This document shows positions 36,601 to 47,800 of a stretch of 64,000 bases of DNA, piece by piece. This DNA comes from Maniola hyperantus (Eukaryota; Arthropoda; Insecta; Lepidoptera; Nymphalidae). Location: NCBI RefSeq assembly GCF_902806685.2, contig NC_048550.1, forward strand, positions 3,391,383 to 3,455,382, in the 5' to 3' direction. Each line of letters starts with the position of its first letter. Position 1 is the first letter of the stretch. Position numbers and translations under genes: made by a program. The notes beneath the pieces were generated by a model, which saw only the letters and a program-made list of their open reading frames with translations, searched no databases and was not told the origin of the DNA.

Positions 36601-39600
36601 TCCCTAACGTTTTCGTAGTCACTAATCTGGCTATAGTGCAGTTTCGTGTAAAATAATCCTTAAATTGGTCAGTTGTCCAATGGATCATTGAAAACATTTG
36701 AAAAAATATAAACTAAGTATGTAGGTATATAGGTATACGTAAAAGTACAGTTGGCCCATGAGGGGATCGAACCCGCGACCTTCGCGTTATTAGCACGACG
36801 CTCTAACCAACTGAGCTAATGGGCCGCTGACTGATTTGAGATTTTTTCAGATCCGTTTCATGAGAGTCAAGGAATAGAAAGCACCTACTTAGGTAATCAT
36901 AATCAGCCATCAGGTCACGGAAGTGCTCCAGAATCTGCAGGTAGGTAGGTACCTCTAGCCCAGAAAAATGTTTTGTTGATAATATATCCCCATGCGAATC
37001 CGAAACGTACTGCACAGTGCGACAAGGGGTTAACAGGGAAGCGCTGTTCGAGAACAAAAGCTTAGAATATTCAAACAAGAACAAAGGGGACACTTGACGG
37101 CAACGTTAGTTCCGATTTTCGCCACGCGGCAAGATAGCCTTGTCGCACTGTACCCAACCGCCGCTGTGCCCAAAGCCATACGATACATGGCGCCAACTGT
37201 GTGCTAAACTACACAAAGTTTGTACCAATATGATATGTACCTCGTATTTTCTCAGTTAGCTTTTTATTAGAAGCCTCCAATTTCCTCGTGTTTAGCTTCT
37301 CAGTGAGCTCCTCTGCTGCAGTGGTGGTCATTTGTCGCACCATCAGGTCACGGAATTGTTCCAGAACTTGCAGGTATTCTAGTCCAGGAGACAGCTGCTT
37401 TGTCTACAAAATGTCATCATAGGCTTTATTCTTTGGAAAAAACTCAATACTCAAAACTACTTTCGCTCTGAAATATTATTTAAGAGTGGTCTTTAAAATC
37501 CCAAGGCTTATTATTGGAGCACTTAGGACTTAAGTGAGTCTCTAAAATCTCTATTGACAAGGCACTTATTATACTAATATCGCAATATTTACTAAGAAGG
37601 TAAGAACCACATCGCAACATTTTTGAAGAAAATTGTTGATGATTTTGTTTTAGTACCTGATTAATCTATAAAATATCTCATATTTTAGTATCTTATGGAC
37701 ATTTACCTCACCAGCCTCGGTGAATTCAGCCTTCATCTGGAAAAAGACAAGATCTTGAAACCTACGTCTTATCAATAACAATAAATATATCTAATTAAAA
37801 GGCTTTACCACCTCCTGAATCATTTCTTCTACTTTCGGTCGCAGCGCAGGATAACTGTTCATGATGTACATGAGATGACCCAGTTCAGGGTTAAGGCGGT
37901 TCTTTAACGATACGTCACCCTGAAAATATAACCAAAATTCTAGAATGTGTCGGCGATAGCGATTTATTCTATGCGTATCTTAGGAAAGCTCAAAATCACT
38001 TCGGCCAACAGGAGTCGCGCTCAGAGTTTTGTCTTTGTGTTCAGATCAGAAATGAGGCGCTACGTAGAAGAACCAGAGTAACTGACATAGCCTAAAGAGT
38101 TGCGAAGCTGAAGTGATAATAGGTGGTGTAATGTATGGACATTGGATGTATTACTGTCATCTTACACACCACACACAGCAGAGTGATGATGAATTAGAGA
38201 AGCCCCTTCCAGCGACACTTGGCATGTGGTAAGGAAGTGAAAAGGACGTGCGTGTGGTGTGTAATGGTGTGTAAGACAGTAAGCCGATATTTCACGATAA
38301 GTAGACATACAGTACAGGTGGAGAGTTGGGGTTCTCAGGTGCTGGAATGGCAATCACAAAGAGTCACTGGATATGTATAATACAAAAGACCGCGGCGTAT
38401 GGAAGACCCTACAAGCGACCTATGTCCAGCAATGAACGCCGAACATCTTCTGGCTAACGATGATAGTCTGAATCCAAATTCCTGGGAAAAATAGGGTTAG
38501 GTACAGCGGATTTCATCATCATAATCCAACGAAACTACAACCCTTTGCGTTCATAACCTCATCTACCTACAGTTTTTTCCAATTATCGTGTTCTTACGCT
38601 TGCTTTCCCCAATTTATGTATTTGTTCACTCTCTTTAGATTATATTCTTGATCTTCCTTTTGATCTTTTCAGCTGAAGTCCACTTGTTCTTAATTTTTAC
38701 GGCCCTCGTATAGGGCTTACGTTCTGGGTGACCCTCCAATAGCGGTTCCGGTTTTTATCACTAACATCAGCTGATTAAAATCGAAATCGTACCCATAGTT
38801 ATGCAGAAGGGTCTGGCAGCCCACATCCAACCTTAATAAATTGATAGGGAATGGAAAAGGGTCACAACTCTTAACAAAGGAATGAGAGGAAAGTTAAACT
38901 CACCCCTTTAATGTCCTCCATAGCTGCCATATTCAACAGACTGGTTGAGAACAGAGGATTATCATACTGCTCGAATATAAATATAAGGTCGTCCATATGC
39001 TGAGGCGTTAGTATGGAGCTGAGGGTTCGGTATTCTTGCACGAGGTTCGGGAGGCAAAGGGCAAGCTTGGTCTTGTAGACTGCTTCATCCAGGATCTTGG
39101 TGATACGCTCTGCTTGAATGTGGCACTCCAGGTCGATGGGAGATGCAGCTTTAATAAATTAATAATTAGGGTGTTTACTTGTTGGCTTCATTAAAAGAGC
39201 TCTGACCCCGAACTTGTGCAATGGGTGATTTATCGATCTATTTGGTGGTAGGTCTACACAGTGCACGATGTTGGAGGTATTGGAGGCACGCGTATGCCTT
39301 TCATGATTCGAATCGACCAGGGATTATAACACGGGAATCCCAGGATCATTGAGGCCGAATCTTTGCATCTACAACCTGGTGGGAGGTTTTCTCGTGGGAG
39401 GCTTCGGCCGTGGCTAGTTACCACTCAATCGATAAAGCCGTGCTGCCAAGCGATTTGGCGTTCCGGTACCTACGATGCCAAAGAAACCATGAGGGGCATG
39501 GGTTTAATAAAAACTGCCATACCCCTTCCAGGTTAGCCCGCTTCCATCTTAGACTGCATCATCACTTACCACCAGGTGAGATTGCAGTCAAGGGCTAACT

Positions 39601-39754
39601 TGTATCTGAATAAAAAAAAACCTAGGTACATACTATTATCCTTAGTGAGGTCCACTTCAGCCCTGTCAGTCTCGCCAGATCTAGTGCTGGCGGTCTTTGA
39701 AGAGCCAGAGTAAGTCGATGGTGACTGCAAAGTTCCTGATGATTGAGCATCCAT
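33603..39754 (-). CDS. DRC10: Dynein regulatory complex subunit 10 (IQCD)
   Basis: Ten exons, 5' to 3' on the minus strand: 39754-39634, 39148-38904, 37919-37812, 37736-37707, 37403-37241, 36037-35902, 35632-35483, 34808-34679, 34284-34114, 33719-33603. Phases all join, giving 456 residues, close to human IQCD (about 449). The start at MDAQSSGT has a good context (GAAATGG). The protein is largely helical and charged. Landmarks are ECHIQAERITKILDEAV, LEYLQVLEQFRDLM, RFKVETQLLSWLQKYDLEMG and an IQ motif (AARVIQSAWREVLANR, about residues 398-413), followed by a Lys/Ala-rich tail. DRC10 is a subunit of the nexin-dynein regulatory complex, which links doublet microtubules and controls dynein in motile cilia and flagella. 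In a moth that means sperm. One exon is only 30 nt. It faces DRC2 head to head. Confidence 0.88.
33792..33830 (-). CDS. DRC10: Alternative last exon of DRC10
   Basis: Between the last two DRC10 exons an acceptor (TTTTTGTGCAG on the minus strand) is followed in the correct phase by 12 codons, LKTKGKKGKKKA, and a TAA. The downstream last exon also begins LK and is Lys-rich, so the two could be alternatives or an ancient exon duplicate. There is no cDNA to show which is used. The 12-residue ending looks much like the Lys/Gly tail of vertebrate IQCD. Confidence 0.5.
   Translation of the reverse strand, partial: LKTKGKKGKKKA
34855..35017 (-). mobile_element. Penelope-like element terminal fragment
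   Basis: Inverse of the fragment at 3712-3870: AGCGTTTAAACTATCGTGAG at the left edge, then TTACTCACGTG, GTCGACGCG and CCCGACTAGTTTCGAA. It lies in a DRC10 intron. Confidence 0.7.
35085..35320 (+). mobile_element. LINE 3' end fragment
   Basis: It shares ACGAAACG/ATGAAACGCTTTGCG, GGTCTGGAATACACTTCC, AAGAGTGAATAGGCAC and TCACTTTCCATCAGGTGTGA with 19110-19300. It is the C-terminus and 3' UTR of a non-LTR retrotransposon, inactive, in a DRC10 intron. Confidence 0.65.
35690..35885 (-). repeat. tRNA-derived SINE, inverted copy
   Basis: Inverted copy of the SINE complete at 42967-43265. The body (CGCCACGGCTTTGCCGGTAG) is at the left and the tRNA-like head with B-box complement (GGAATCGAACCC) and CACTGCGCCAGGG at the right. 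Confidence 0.7.
36088..36560 (+). repeat. SINE interrupted by an insertion
   Basis: Body words at 36088-36200 (GATGAAAGAAAATATCGTAAG) and the tail at 36420-36560 (CTCATTCCGAGAGGAGGCCC) are in order on the plus strand. They are separated by about 215 bp of unrelated AT-rich DNA. Confidence 0.55.
36752..36825 (-). tRNA. tRNA-Ile-AAT: tRNA-Ile (AAT anticodon)
   Basis: A 74-base minus-strand sequence starts GGCCCATTAGCTCAGTTGG and ends ATGGGCC plus discriminator A. The 7-bp acceptor stem (GGCCCAT with ATGGGCC) is perfect. The anticodon loop CTAATAA holds AAT, charging isoleucine. A box (TAGCTCAGTTGG) and B box (GGTTCGATCCC) are intact. It is intronless and lies in the DRC10 intron between exons 37403-37241 and 36037-35902 region, same strand as the host. 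Unlike the SINE heads nearby, its acceptor stem pairs, so it is a real tRNA gene. Confidence 0.93.
36895..36962 (-). pseudogene. Relic of a duplicated DRC10 exon segment
   Basis: The minus-strand frame LQILEHFRDLMADYD mirrors LQVLEQFRDLM in the true exon 37403-37241. The DNA word CATCAGGTCACGGAA is shared exactly, and similarity stretches over about 50 bp. It has no matching splice sites and is embedded beside a MITE, so it is a decayed partial exon duplicate. Confidence 0.7.
37014..37150. mobile_element. CAGTGCGACAAGG-type MITE
   Basis: Ends CAGTGCGACAAGG and CCTTGTCGCACTG are inverted, with TA on the right flank. The interior shares AACGTTAGTTCCGATTTTCG with 51055-51183, 53338-53557 and 54412-54567. 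Confidence 0.75.
38046..38460 (+). mobile_element. RTE-like LINE fragment with insertion
   Basis: Positions 38046-38125 match the RTE C-terminal region (AGAAACCAGAGTAACTGAC-type, AAGTTGCGAAGCTGAAGTG). Positions 38335-38460 continue it (GGTGCTGGAATGGC, CCTATGTCCAGCAATGA). About 200 bp containing (GTGTGGT)-like repeats lies between them. Confidence 0.6.
39360..39612 (+). repeat. SINE body, plus orientation
   Basis: It has GGCTTCGGCCGTGGCTAGTT, GTGCTGCCAAGCGATTTGGC, TAATAAAAACTGCCATACCC and the LINE-like tail TTAGACTGCATCATCACTTA. The tRNA-like head is missing. It lies in DRC10 intron 1. Confidence 0.7.
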
Positions 39755-40003
39755 TTCACACTTTACCTGGAACACCTGGAAGTGCGTTCAGTATCCAATG
39801 ACTTAGATTTAAGTAAGTAGATATCGACGATGAAGTTTCAATGATGTAAAAACTTAGTAGCTAAGTAGATCAACCTAATATCAATCAATTGTTCCTTCAA
39901 TATTTTTTCTAAGATTTTCTTTATTTATTACAGGCATCGATGATTCTGTAATCATCGATTCAGACGTTGACATAACAGACGAAAAAGTCAAATATTTTAG
40001 TAA

Positions 40004-40017
40004 GTTGTCATGGAAAC
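40004..40017. promoter_or_regulatory. X-box-like RFX site
   Basis: The sequence GTTGTCATGGAAAC differs at one base from the RFX X-box form GTTGCCATGGAAAC. It is about 250 bp upstream of the DRC10 start codon. RFX factors drive ciliary genes in animals, so the position next to two ciliary genes makes it plausible. It is one short match, so chance cannot be excluded. Confidence 0.45.
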
Positions 40018-40082
40018 ATTTTTTTACCTACTGATAGAGAATTATACGCATAGATAAGATATAAGATACTTTTCGTATAGTA

Positions 40083-40230
40083 CGCGACAGGTCGAGATGG
40101 CAAACGGAGAAGGAACGCCCCGCACACCCGCACAGCCTCACGCTAATCCGGTCGGGCGAGCGCGGGTGACGTGCGGGTGTGCACTGCGGTTCGTCCTCCC
40201 GACTGTCGTCTCGACCTGAGGAGTGTCGCG
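40083..40230. mobile_element. GC-rich palindromic MITE, TA-flanked
   Basis: It begins CGCGACAGGTCGAGATGGC after TA and ends CTCGACCTGAGGAGTGTCGCG. The core CGCCCCGCACACCCGCAC pairs with GTGCGGGTGTGC. Same family as 12012-12119 and 57950-58104; the right end carries a small insertion. Confidence 0.7.
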
Positions 40231-41438
40231 GACTAATAAGTACTTAATAGCTAATGCCGCCTATTCTGGCAGTCTGTTTCTAAACCGTAATCGCACTTCA
40301 TTCCCTCTAGGACTTTCTAACCAACTCCTACCCCTTCTTTTGGTATCCGATTCAAAAGTAAGTAACTAAGTACGTAGAGTAAACCTCAAAGCTCTTTAGG
40401 AGAGATACTGTTCAAACTTGTTTTAGCTGGAATTCGAACCTGAAACTTCTTGCTTATAAAGCTAGACCGCACACCACTGCTCACAGAGACAGAAGCGACA
40501 AATATTAAAGCATCATGAAAACCTGCGTGACTAAAGCGACAACGAAGCAGGAACTTTAGCTGCGCGGCGGTTGCCTGATTAATGACGCCATGCAAACTTA
40601 CGTGAGCGACTACGTGAATGAAGAACGCGATTCGACTCCGCACGCTTCTAGTGATCCAGTGATCTTCTTCTTCTTCTTCTTCTCGAATCGACGGTCACCT
40701 CAAATACGGACAGCCCAAAAAGCCGTAACCGCGATAGCTCGGTCGGTAGCCTCGTGCAGCTCCTCGTTCGTGCAGGCAAACGATCACTGATCACTGATCA
40801 CTGATCAGCATCAATGCACTGACAAAAAATAAGGTTTGCGATTCGCATTGTACTTAGTTGCGTAGGTGTGATAGATTCGCGTCGTGGATGCTCCCGCATT
40901 CCGCTTTCATGACGCACAGGTGTGGCCGTAGCTTTAATTGGGGTGTGCCTACCCTGTAATTTACGCTACCGCCACGCCACGTTATTAAAGTCTGTTGCTA
41001 TGACACCTTTTAGTTTGCTCAATAGGTACTTTTATAATAGCTGTAGTCTGGTGTTAGAACTTACGTACTCAGTGTAGATTATCAATTTGTAGGTGTCGTG
41101 CTGTTACTTGAAAAAACAGGTAACCTAAACTTAACTTAAATAAAACATCAGTAATTGGAAAAATAATAATAATAGTCAATTTATCACTTAACGTCCGTTT
41201 AAGTTCCACGTACCTAGGTACCTAGTAATGTTTTGGCGGTTTTAATATTTCGAAGCCATTCGCTAGAGAATCGAGAGACGCGTCGTGTTTCAGTCATAAT
41301 AGTCAGTCAATAAACAAGAAAACGTCCAACAGAAAGTCGAGCTCAGAGAAATAAAAAAACAACTGCACGGTATTTAGGCAACAACTCTGGAAACAGCAAG
41401 TTATTTTCGCTCTTCTGTAAAGTTGCTAATTTTGACAC

Positions 41439-41572
41439 AGTACGCGGCAGAAAGTAATGAAGGTACCTACCTGGCCTTCAGAATGTCATTTCGGCTTTGT
41501 AGAGCGTTGTCTCTGTCGCTCATACCTATATGACGTTTTGTCGGCCTCAACGACAGAGACAGGTACCTACTG
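41439..41572. mobile_element. CAGTACGCGG-type MITE, truncated
   Basis: The left end CAGTACGCGGCAGAAAGTAA after TA is intact. The inner arms TTTGTAGAGCGTTGTCTCTG and AACGACAGAGACA pair. The right terminus is lost. Confidence 0.7.
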
Positions 41573-41882
41573 TAAGTTAAAATTATTGCGTCGGGAGTTT
41601 GCGCTTGAAGTACGAATGCATAGATTCTATTTGATACGAGACGAGAGTAGCGAGAGAGGCGGCAATGTTACGACTTTCGGTATCAATTCGTCAATCCAAG
41701 GTGAGGATGATGGGTCATTGTCCTACGGCCGTCTTAAACCAGACGATTAATAAAATCAAAGCATGGTCTTTTTACTTAGAAATGAGGGTAGGTCTGTGTC
41801 CGTCTCTCGAATTCGATATCACCGCATTTTTCATTTATTTTAGATCATTTTTGTACAAACGTGGACAGCCTGAAATACCACA

Positions 41883-44800
41883 ATGCCGAAAAAGGGCAAA
41901 GTGAACAAGTTGGCGCGAATGTCAGACGAGGAACGGGCTCGGTATCTCCAACATCGAGCCGATGTTGAGGAAGAAGCTCGCAGAAGGAAGCGAGAACTTA
42001 TTGCACGGTTCATTAAGGTAGGTTCATCTCGGTAGATTTTTAAAAGTAAGTTGATAATTTATTGAAGTACCTACCTACCTACTACGTCTGCCCTCTGACT
42101 TGAATCTAAGTTACAAAAGAAAATCTAAGAATATTTTCAATTCTTCGAAAGCAGCAATAAAATTGACGTCTGTGAATGAAAGTAGCAAAAGCCACACTAT
42201 CGGCGAAATTCGCTTTCCATCATGACTTATTAGTTTTCTCGGTATAGCGATTTCGTCCGCGTAGAAAGAGTAGGTACCTACCTAGTAGATAAGTCCTACC
42301 CTGTACCTAATAAATGGCGGCGCGGGGGAAAAGTATTTGATGTTTTTCAAAAGGTAGGCTGAGATAAATACCGTGTCAAGATCATTTTAGTAAGCAGTTA
42401 AGAGGTAAAGATGTAACATACAAACAGATACGTTTTCAGATTTGTAATATTAAGTACTTATGTAAAGATAAAGTCAAAATCAAATCATTTATTCAAATTG
42501 GGTACCATTGTACACTTTTTCATAGTCAGTTGTTACGTAGTTATACGTACTTAGTTGTTAAATTTACGTAATTAATTAATTACGTAGGTAAATTTAAAAC
42601 TAAAGCTACGAGGGTTCCATATAATGTTCTGAAAGGTGTTTTCACCACAGAGTAATGTAATGAAAGTTTTCACGTCTGCCAATCCGCAGATGGGTAGCGT
42701 GGTAAACGCTGGCCTAAGCCCTTCTCATTCTGAGAGGAAATCCGTGCTCAGTAATGGGCTGGCAATGGGTTGAGATGAAATATTAAGTAGAAATAGAATA
42801 TGGGTAATTGACCATCTTGTCTGTTGCAGAATAAATTGGATAAAGAAGAATCCTTTGCGAAAATAAATACAGCGAAGATAAATCAAGAATGGCGATACAT
42901 TCTACGCAGAATCAAATGCAAACAAATGGCTGTGGATATACAGGTAAGAGGTTCTTGTTGCGACTTTTGACGACCTCCCTGGTACAGTGGTAAGCGCTGT
43001 GGTCTTATTTGTGGGAGGTCCCGGGTTCGATTCCTTGCAGGGGTTTGTAGGAAGTCTTCGGCCGTAGCTAGTTACCGGCAAAGCCGTGCTGCCAAATGAT
43101 TGAGCGTTCCGGTACGATGCCGTATAGAAACCAAAGGGGTGTGGTTTAATAAAAATTGCCATACCCCTTTCAGGTTAGCCCGTTTCCATCTTAGACTGCA
43201 TTATCACTTACCACTAGGTGAGATTCTTCGAGAGTCGAGGACTAACTTGTATCTGAATAAAAGAAAATAAAAAAAAGATTACCAGCTTTAGACTTTGAAG
43301 GTGCTAATTCGGCCTTTACTTTCACAAATACTGTCAAATGCTTGCAGGGGATGATGAGCAGTTTCAACTTCTTGTTGGACAGAAAGAATCGCCTTCTGTC
43401 CTTCTTGATGAGTTCCATAGAAGATTCCGATGACCAACACCGAAGAGCCTTCCAAGCACACACGGAGACTTTGAGCTACTTTCTTAGTAAGTATCAGCTT
43501 TAACAGGAATGAAACTTCCTTCTAATCCATACTGAATCGATTTTAATAAGTAAGTAATTCTATCCAGCGTGTTCCATACTGAACTATAGGTATAGTCCGT
43601 ACAAAATAACTTCTCACGTGCCGTTTTAACTCTACGTCAACTGTGAAGTATGATTCACCTTTAAAATAAGGACTAAAATCGTACTTTTGACATGAAACTT
43701 GACACAAAGTTAAAATAGCGTGTGAGAAGTCATTTCTTACGCATTATATAACTACAGGTATTGCGTAAAAATTCTGCTTATATATCTAGATAGTTCTAGG
43801 TATATACATATATAGCAGAATTCTAATATTTTATTGAGGTAAAATAATGATTTCAGAAATAGGTTCCCAGCGTCTCGATAAATTACAATCGGCATATGAG
43901 TTTCAAAAGAACAACTTCCTCGAGACTTGGGACAAGGAAGAGATGGATATCACGGACAACCAGGACAGAGCAGAGTTCAAGTTGACGCTGGTGACGTACA
44001 TCCAGGATCGGGACTTTCAGATCTTTAAGAAGGAGAAGGAAATCCAAAGAGCAACCGAGAAAAATGATGCACGCCTTGAGGTAGGTACCTATAAAATGTT
44101 ATACAAGTCCAATGGTTGACTAAACTTGTTAGGTAGGTAGCACAAAGTTCGTCTGTTGAACTGTTACTGCCAAATATACAATTCAAGAGATACCTACCTA
44201 CAGTACGCGGCCGAAAGTAATAAACATCGACCTTTAGAAGGAGATAGCAGATTTGTAGACCGCTGTCCCTGTCGTTGAGACCGATAAAATGTCATGTAGA
44301 TATCAGAGACAGAGACAACGTTCTACGAAGCTGAAATGTCATTCTGAAGGCCGATTTACATTACTTTCGGACGCGTACTGTACTTAGTTGTAAAAAACTA
44401 AATTGGAAAGGCATGTTGTCAGTTAAAGCATAAGATGAATCGATCTTGCTAACGAAGGAAATGAAAAAGAAAAATAAATACTACAAAAACGTATAATCGT
44501 AGTTAAGTAATCCTAATCAATGAATGCAGTGTTTCGTAAGCTTAATAATTAAGTAAGTATAATTTAAAATAGAAAACTTGGCTTCCCATTCCAGTCGTCA
44601 CAATTTGCTCGTGCCTTTTCCGATAAACAAGTCAACAAGTTCTTAGAGAATTCGCATTTGTCTTCAGTGTTCTCTGCAATTAAAAAGATAGGTTAACAAG
44701 CTTGGACACTCCTACCTACCAATTTCCATATGATAGGTATTATAATAGTTACCATTATCAAGTATTTGAAAACACTCTTCAATGGATTCTTGCAGGAAAT

Positions 44801-47800
44801 CTCTCAAATCTTCGTTTTTCTCGTCCTTAGTCAAAGTATGTGTGACTAGATATCTGTCCGGCATTCCACGGTCATCTGTCTGTAATACAATACCAGGCCT
44901 AATTGGGTTTAAATCATCTTTAACACTACACCTGGTCTGCAACCACGTACGGTTGCCGAAATTCTACGGATACGTACGAAGCGATTTACCTCCTCATATT
45001 ATTTTAATTCGAATTGCTAGGATATGGAACGCCCTTCCAGCATCAGTTTCCTCCTGCAATTTTAATATGGGTACCTCCAAGTCAAGAGTGAATAGGCATG
45101 TTCTAGACAAGCGCGCTCCACTTAGGATGCATCATCAGTTGCCAGCAGGTCTGGTTGCAACCAAAGGCTAGTCTATAAATTTTAAAAAATGCTTCACTTA
45201 CCATATGTAAATTTTCTATGAAACAATGCAGTACACAAGCCTTATCGATTTCATTGCTAGAATTATTTTCACTGGAATTTCTTCCTTCTCCATTATCATT
45301 CTCATAATTATTTTCGCGGTTCCCGTTATTTCTTTGAGAGTGAGGGTTGTATTGGCTCCTTTGTCCAGAATTCATTTCTACGCGTTTCTCACGTTTGTAT
45401 CTCCTTGGTGGCTTTATTGATACGTAGTAGTTATTCTGCGAGGCATCCTGAAAAATTTGAAGAGGAATAAATTAATCTACCTATAATAGTTGCCTTAATC
45501 ACACCTATAAGCTTTTACTCATATAAGTATACCTAATGCACGCTATAAGCATCTACAATTTTTCCGATATACTTATTCGTGATTGAAAACATTTCTATGT
45601 ATTCGATTTTTCATATAAGCAATCTTTTTAATTAAAATATAAGAAAATAATATAGCCTACACCATATTCTTCACTCTGCAAAAAATCATCTTGACCCCTT
45701 AAACGTTCAGTCGTGCCATAACCGTTTGTCATTTCATTTCTCCCTCCGCTATTACCTTTTCCCATGCCATTCGAGTTACCCATTCTATTATCCCGCCCAC
45801 CGTTCCCGTTATATCTTACATCTCGTCTATTTTCATTCATGTTACTATTTGTCCCATCATTTCTACCGCTGTTACCTCTGTAGTCTTTATTTCTCTCTCT
45901 GTCTTTCTTGTTATCTCTGTTATTATTATTACCCGTTCTTTCTTCCCTGTTCTCATTTCTGTTGTCTCTGTCCCATTGATTTCTTTGATTTTCATCTCGA
46001 TTCCCCCACTCATTCTCTGAGGATTGACGTCTATTTTCATTACTCTTTCCTTGCTGCTGCCTTATGCAATTATTGAAAACTTTTTTTAATTCTTCGTTTT
46101 TGGGACCATGTTCGGATCGGCACGTGAGAGCCTAATTTAGAAAAAGTTTCAAAATTCACTTATTTAGTCTACAAGTCACAACAGCGTAAATACATTTAGG
46201 TAACTAGATGTCATACTTACAGAACACTCCATAATGAGCAAAAATAATATAGCACAATGCACCATAAGTACCATTTTCACGTTTACTCGCTGATTTGAAT
46301 ATAACATCGAAGTCCTCGAAACACCATATTTATATGAAGGAATCTACGCTCCACTACCTCGATATCCGAACAAACTCGTAATACAATGCCTTAATTAGCT
46401 AACCTATGTAAGGTCAGGAAAAACGGCGCAACTATGTTTTTGACATTTTTCCGAAAAAAGACTCCACCACTCTTTCGTTATTTCCCACATTTCCTGAAAC
46501 TGAAACTTTCATGGCGGAAACTCTGTAGTTGCATAAACCGAAGTTGTATTCCGTAGCATAAGTAGGTAGTTAGTTACCTAAACATTTTATATCATGACGT
46601 GGTTACCTAGTTATTGCAACTTTGATGCCTTGACTTAACCAGATATTTTTCTTTATTTAATTAGGGATTTAAGCAAGCGTAGTGTGGGACGCCCTCCAGC
46701 ACGATGGACCGACGATATAAAGAGGCTGGCGGGAAGTGGCTGGATGTGGAAGGCTGAGGACCGGGTGTGGTGGCGCTCTTTAGGGAAGGCCTATATCCAA
46801 AGTAGACGTCCACAGGCTGATGATGATGATGATGATGATGAATTAGGGATTTTATAGTTATGTAGGTAGGTAGGTACATGTCAGATGAGTAGGTAGGTAC
46901 CTACTAAGTACATGAAAGAATGTTTAAATTATAAGTTTCCTATCACGTTCAAATTAGCGATATTAGGCAACCAAAATTATCAAAATTTTCATCGAACCTC
47001 CCATTTTGTCCGCAATTTGTCACGGCTGTCGGGACGCCTGACGGGCGGAAACTCGTGTGACAGTAATTGCAGGAAGACCAGCCGTGACCAATGGCAAATC
47101 ACCTTGTTTAGGTTTACATGACGGCTATTTATCGCAAGACACCTTGTTACAGGTACCAGAATAGCTTTATAGATGCCGTATGAGTAATGCGATAACCTAT
47201 TTGATAAAGGTACTTACCTACCAACTTAGTAGGTACTTACCTTATCAAACTATGCAGAGACCTACAAAATAATATCGTGAAAACTCTATAGGTACCTACT
47301 GAAAATCAGGCTCCACAGATGATAGACTATTTAACCATACCTGGTTGATTAAAAGTAGGTACCGCGAAAAAGCTGTGACAGCCTCGGCCAGCACAGCACC
47401 TAGTCCGAGGGTCCGAGGTTCGATCCCGGGCACGCACCTCTAACTTTTTGGAGCGATGTGCGTTTTAAGTGAATACGCAGATAGGTATCACTTGTTTTAA
47501 CGGTGAAGGAAAACATCGTGAGGAAACCTACATGCCTGAGTGTTCTCCATAACGTTCTCAAAGGTATGTAAAGTCTACCAATTCACACTTACGCACACAT
47601 ACCTATATATATATATATATATATATATAGGTGTCTTTAGGTTCAATGAACTGCCTTAGTAGGGGTAGGGATAGGCCCTTCCATTAGCGTGCATGGAGAT
47701 TTCATCGCCACGTACCATCTTTAGGTTTTATTCTGAAAGCATATGGGGCTTTAAGGCTAAGGACATAAAATGTGTTCCCAGGCCAAGATGGTACAAACAT

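Larger units (their letters stand above)
39755..41882. promoter_or_regulatory. Shared upstream region of DRC10 and DRC2
   Basis: These 2.1 kb separate the start codons of two divergent N-DRC genes, so both promoters and any 5' UTR exons should lie here. It holds an X-box-like site (40004-40017), a GC-rich MITE (40083-40230), a (CTT)n tract (about 40668-40684), a tandem TGATCAC run (about 40780-40806) and a palindromic MITE (41439-41572). Confidence 0.5.

Noticed and set aside
45726..46076. 116-codon plus-strand Tyr/Ser/Cys-rich frame
   Set aside because: Complement of the Asn/Arg-rich exon of the OBP-like gene; its odd composition follows from that.
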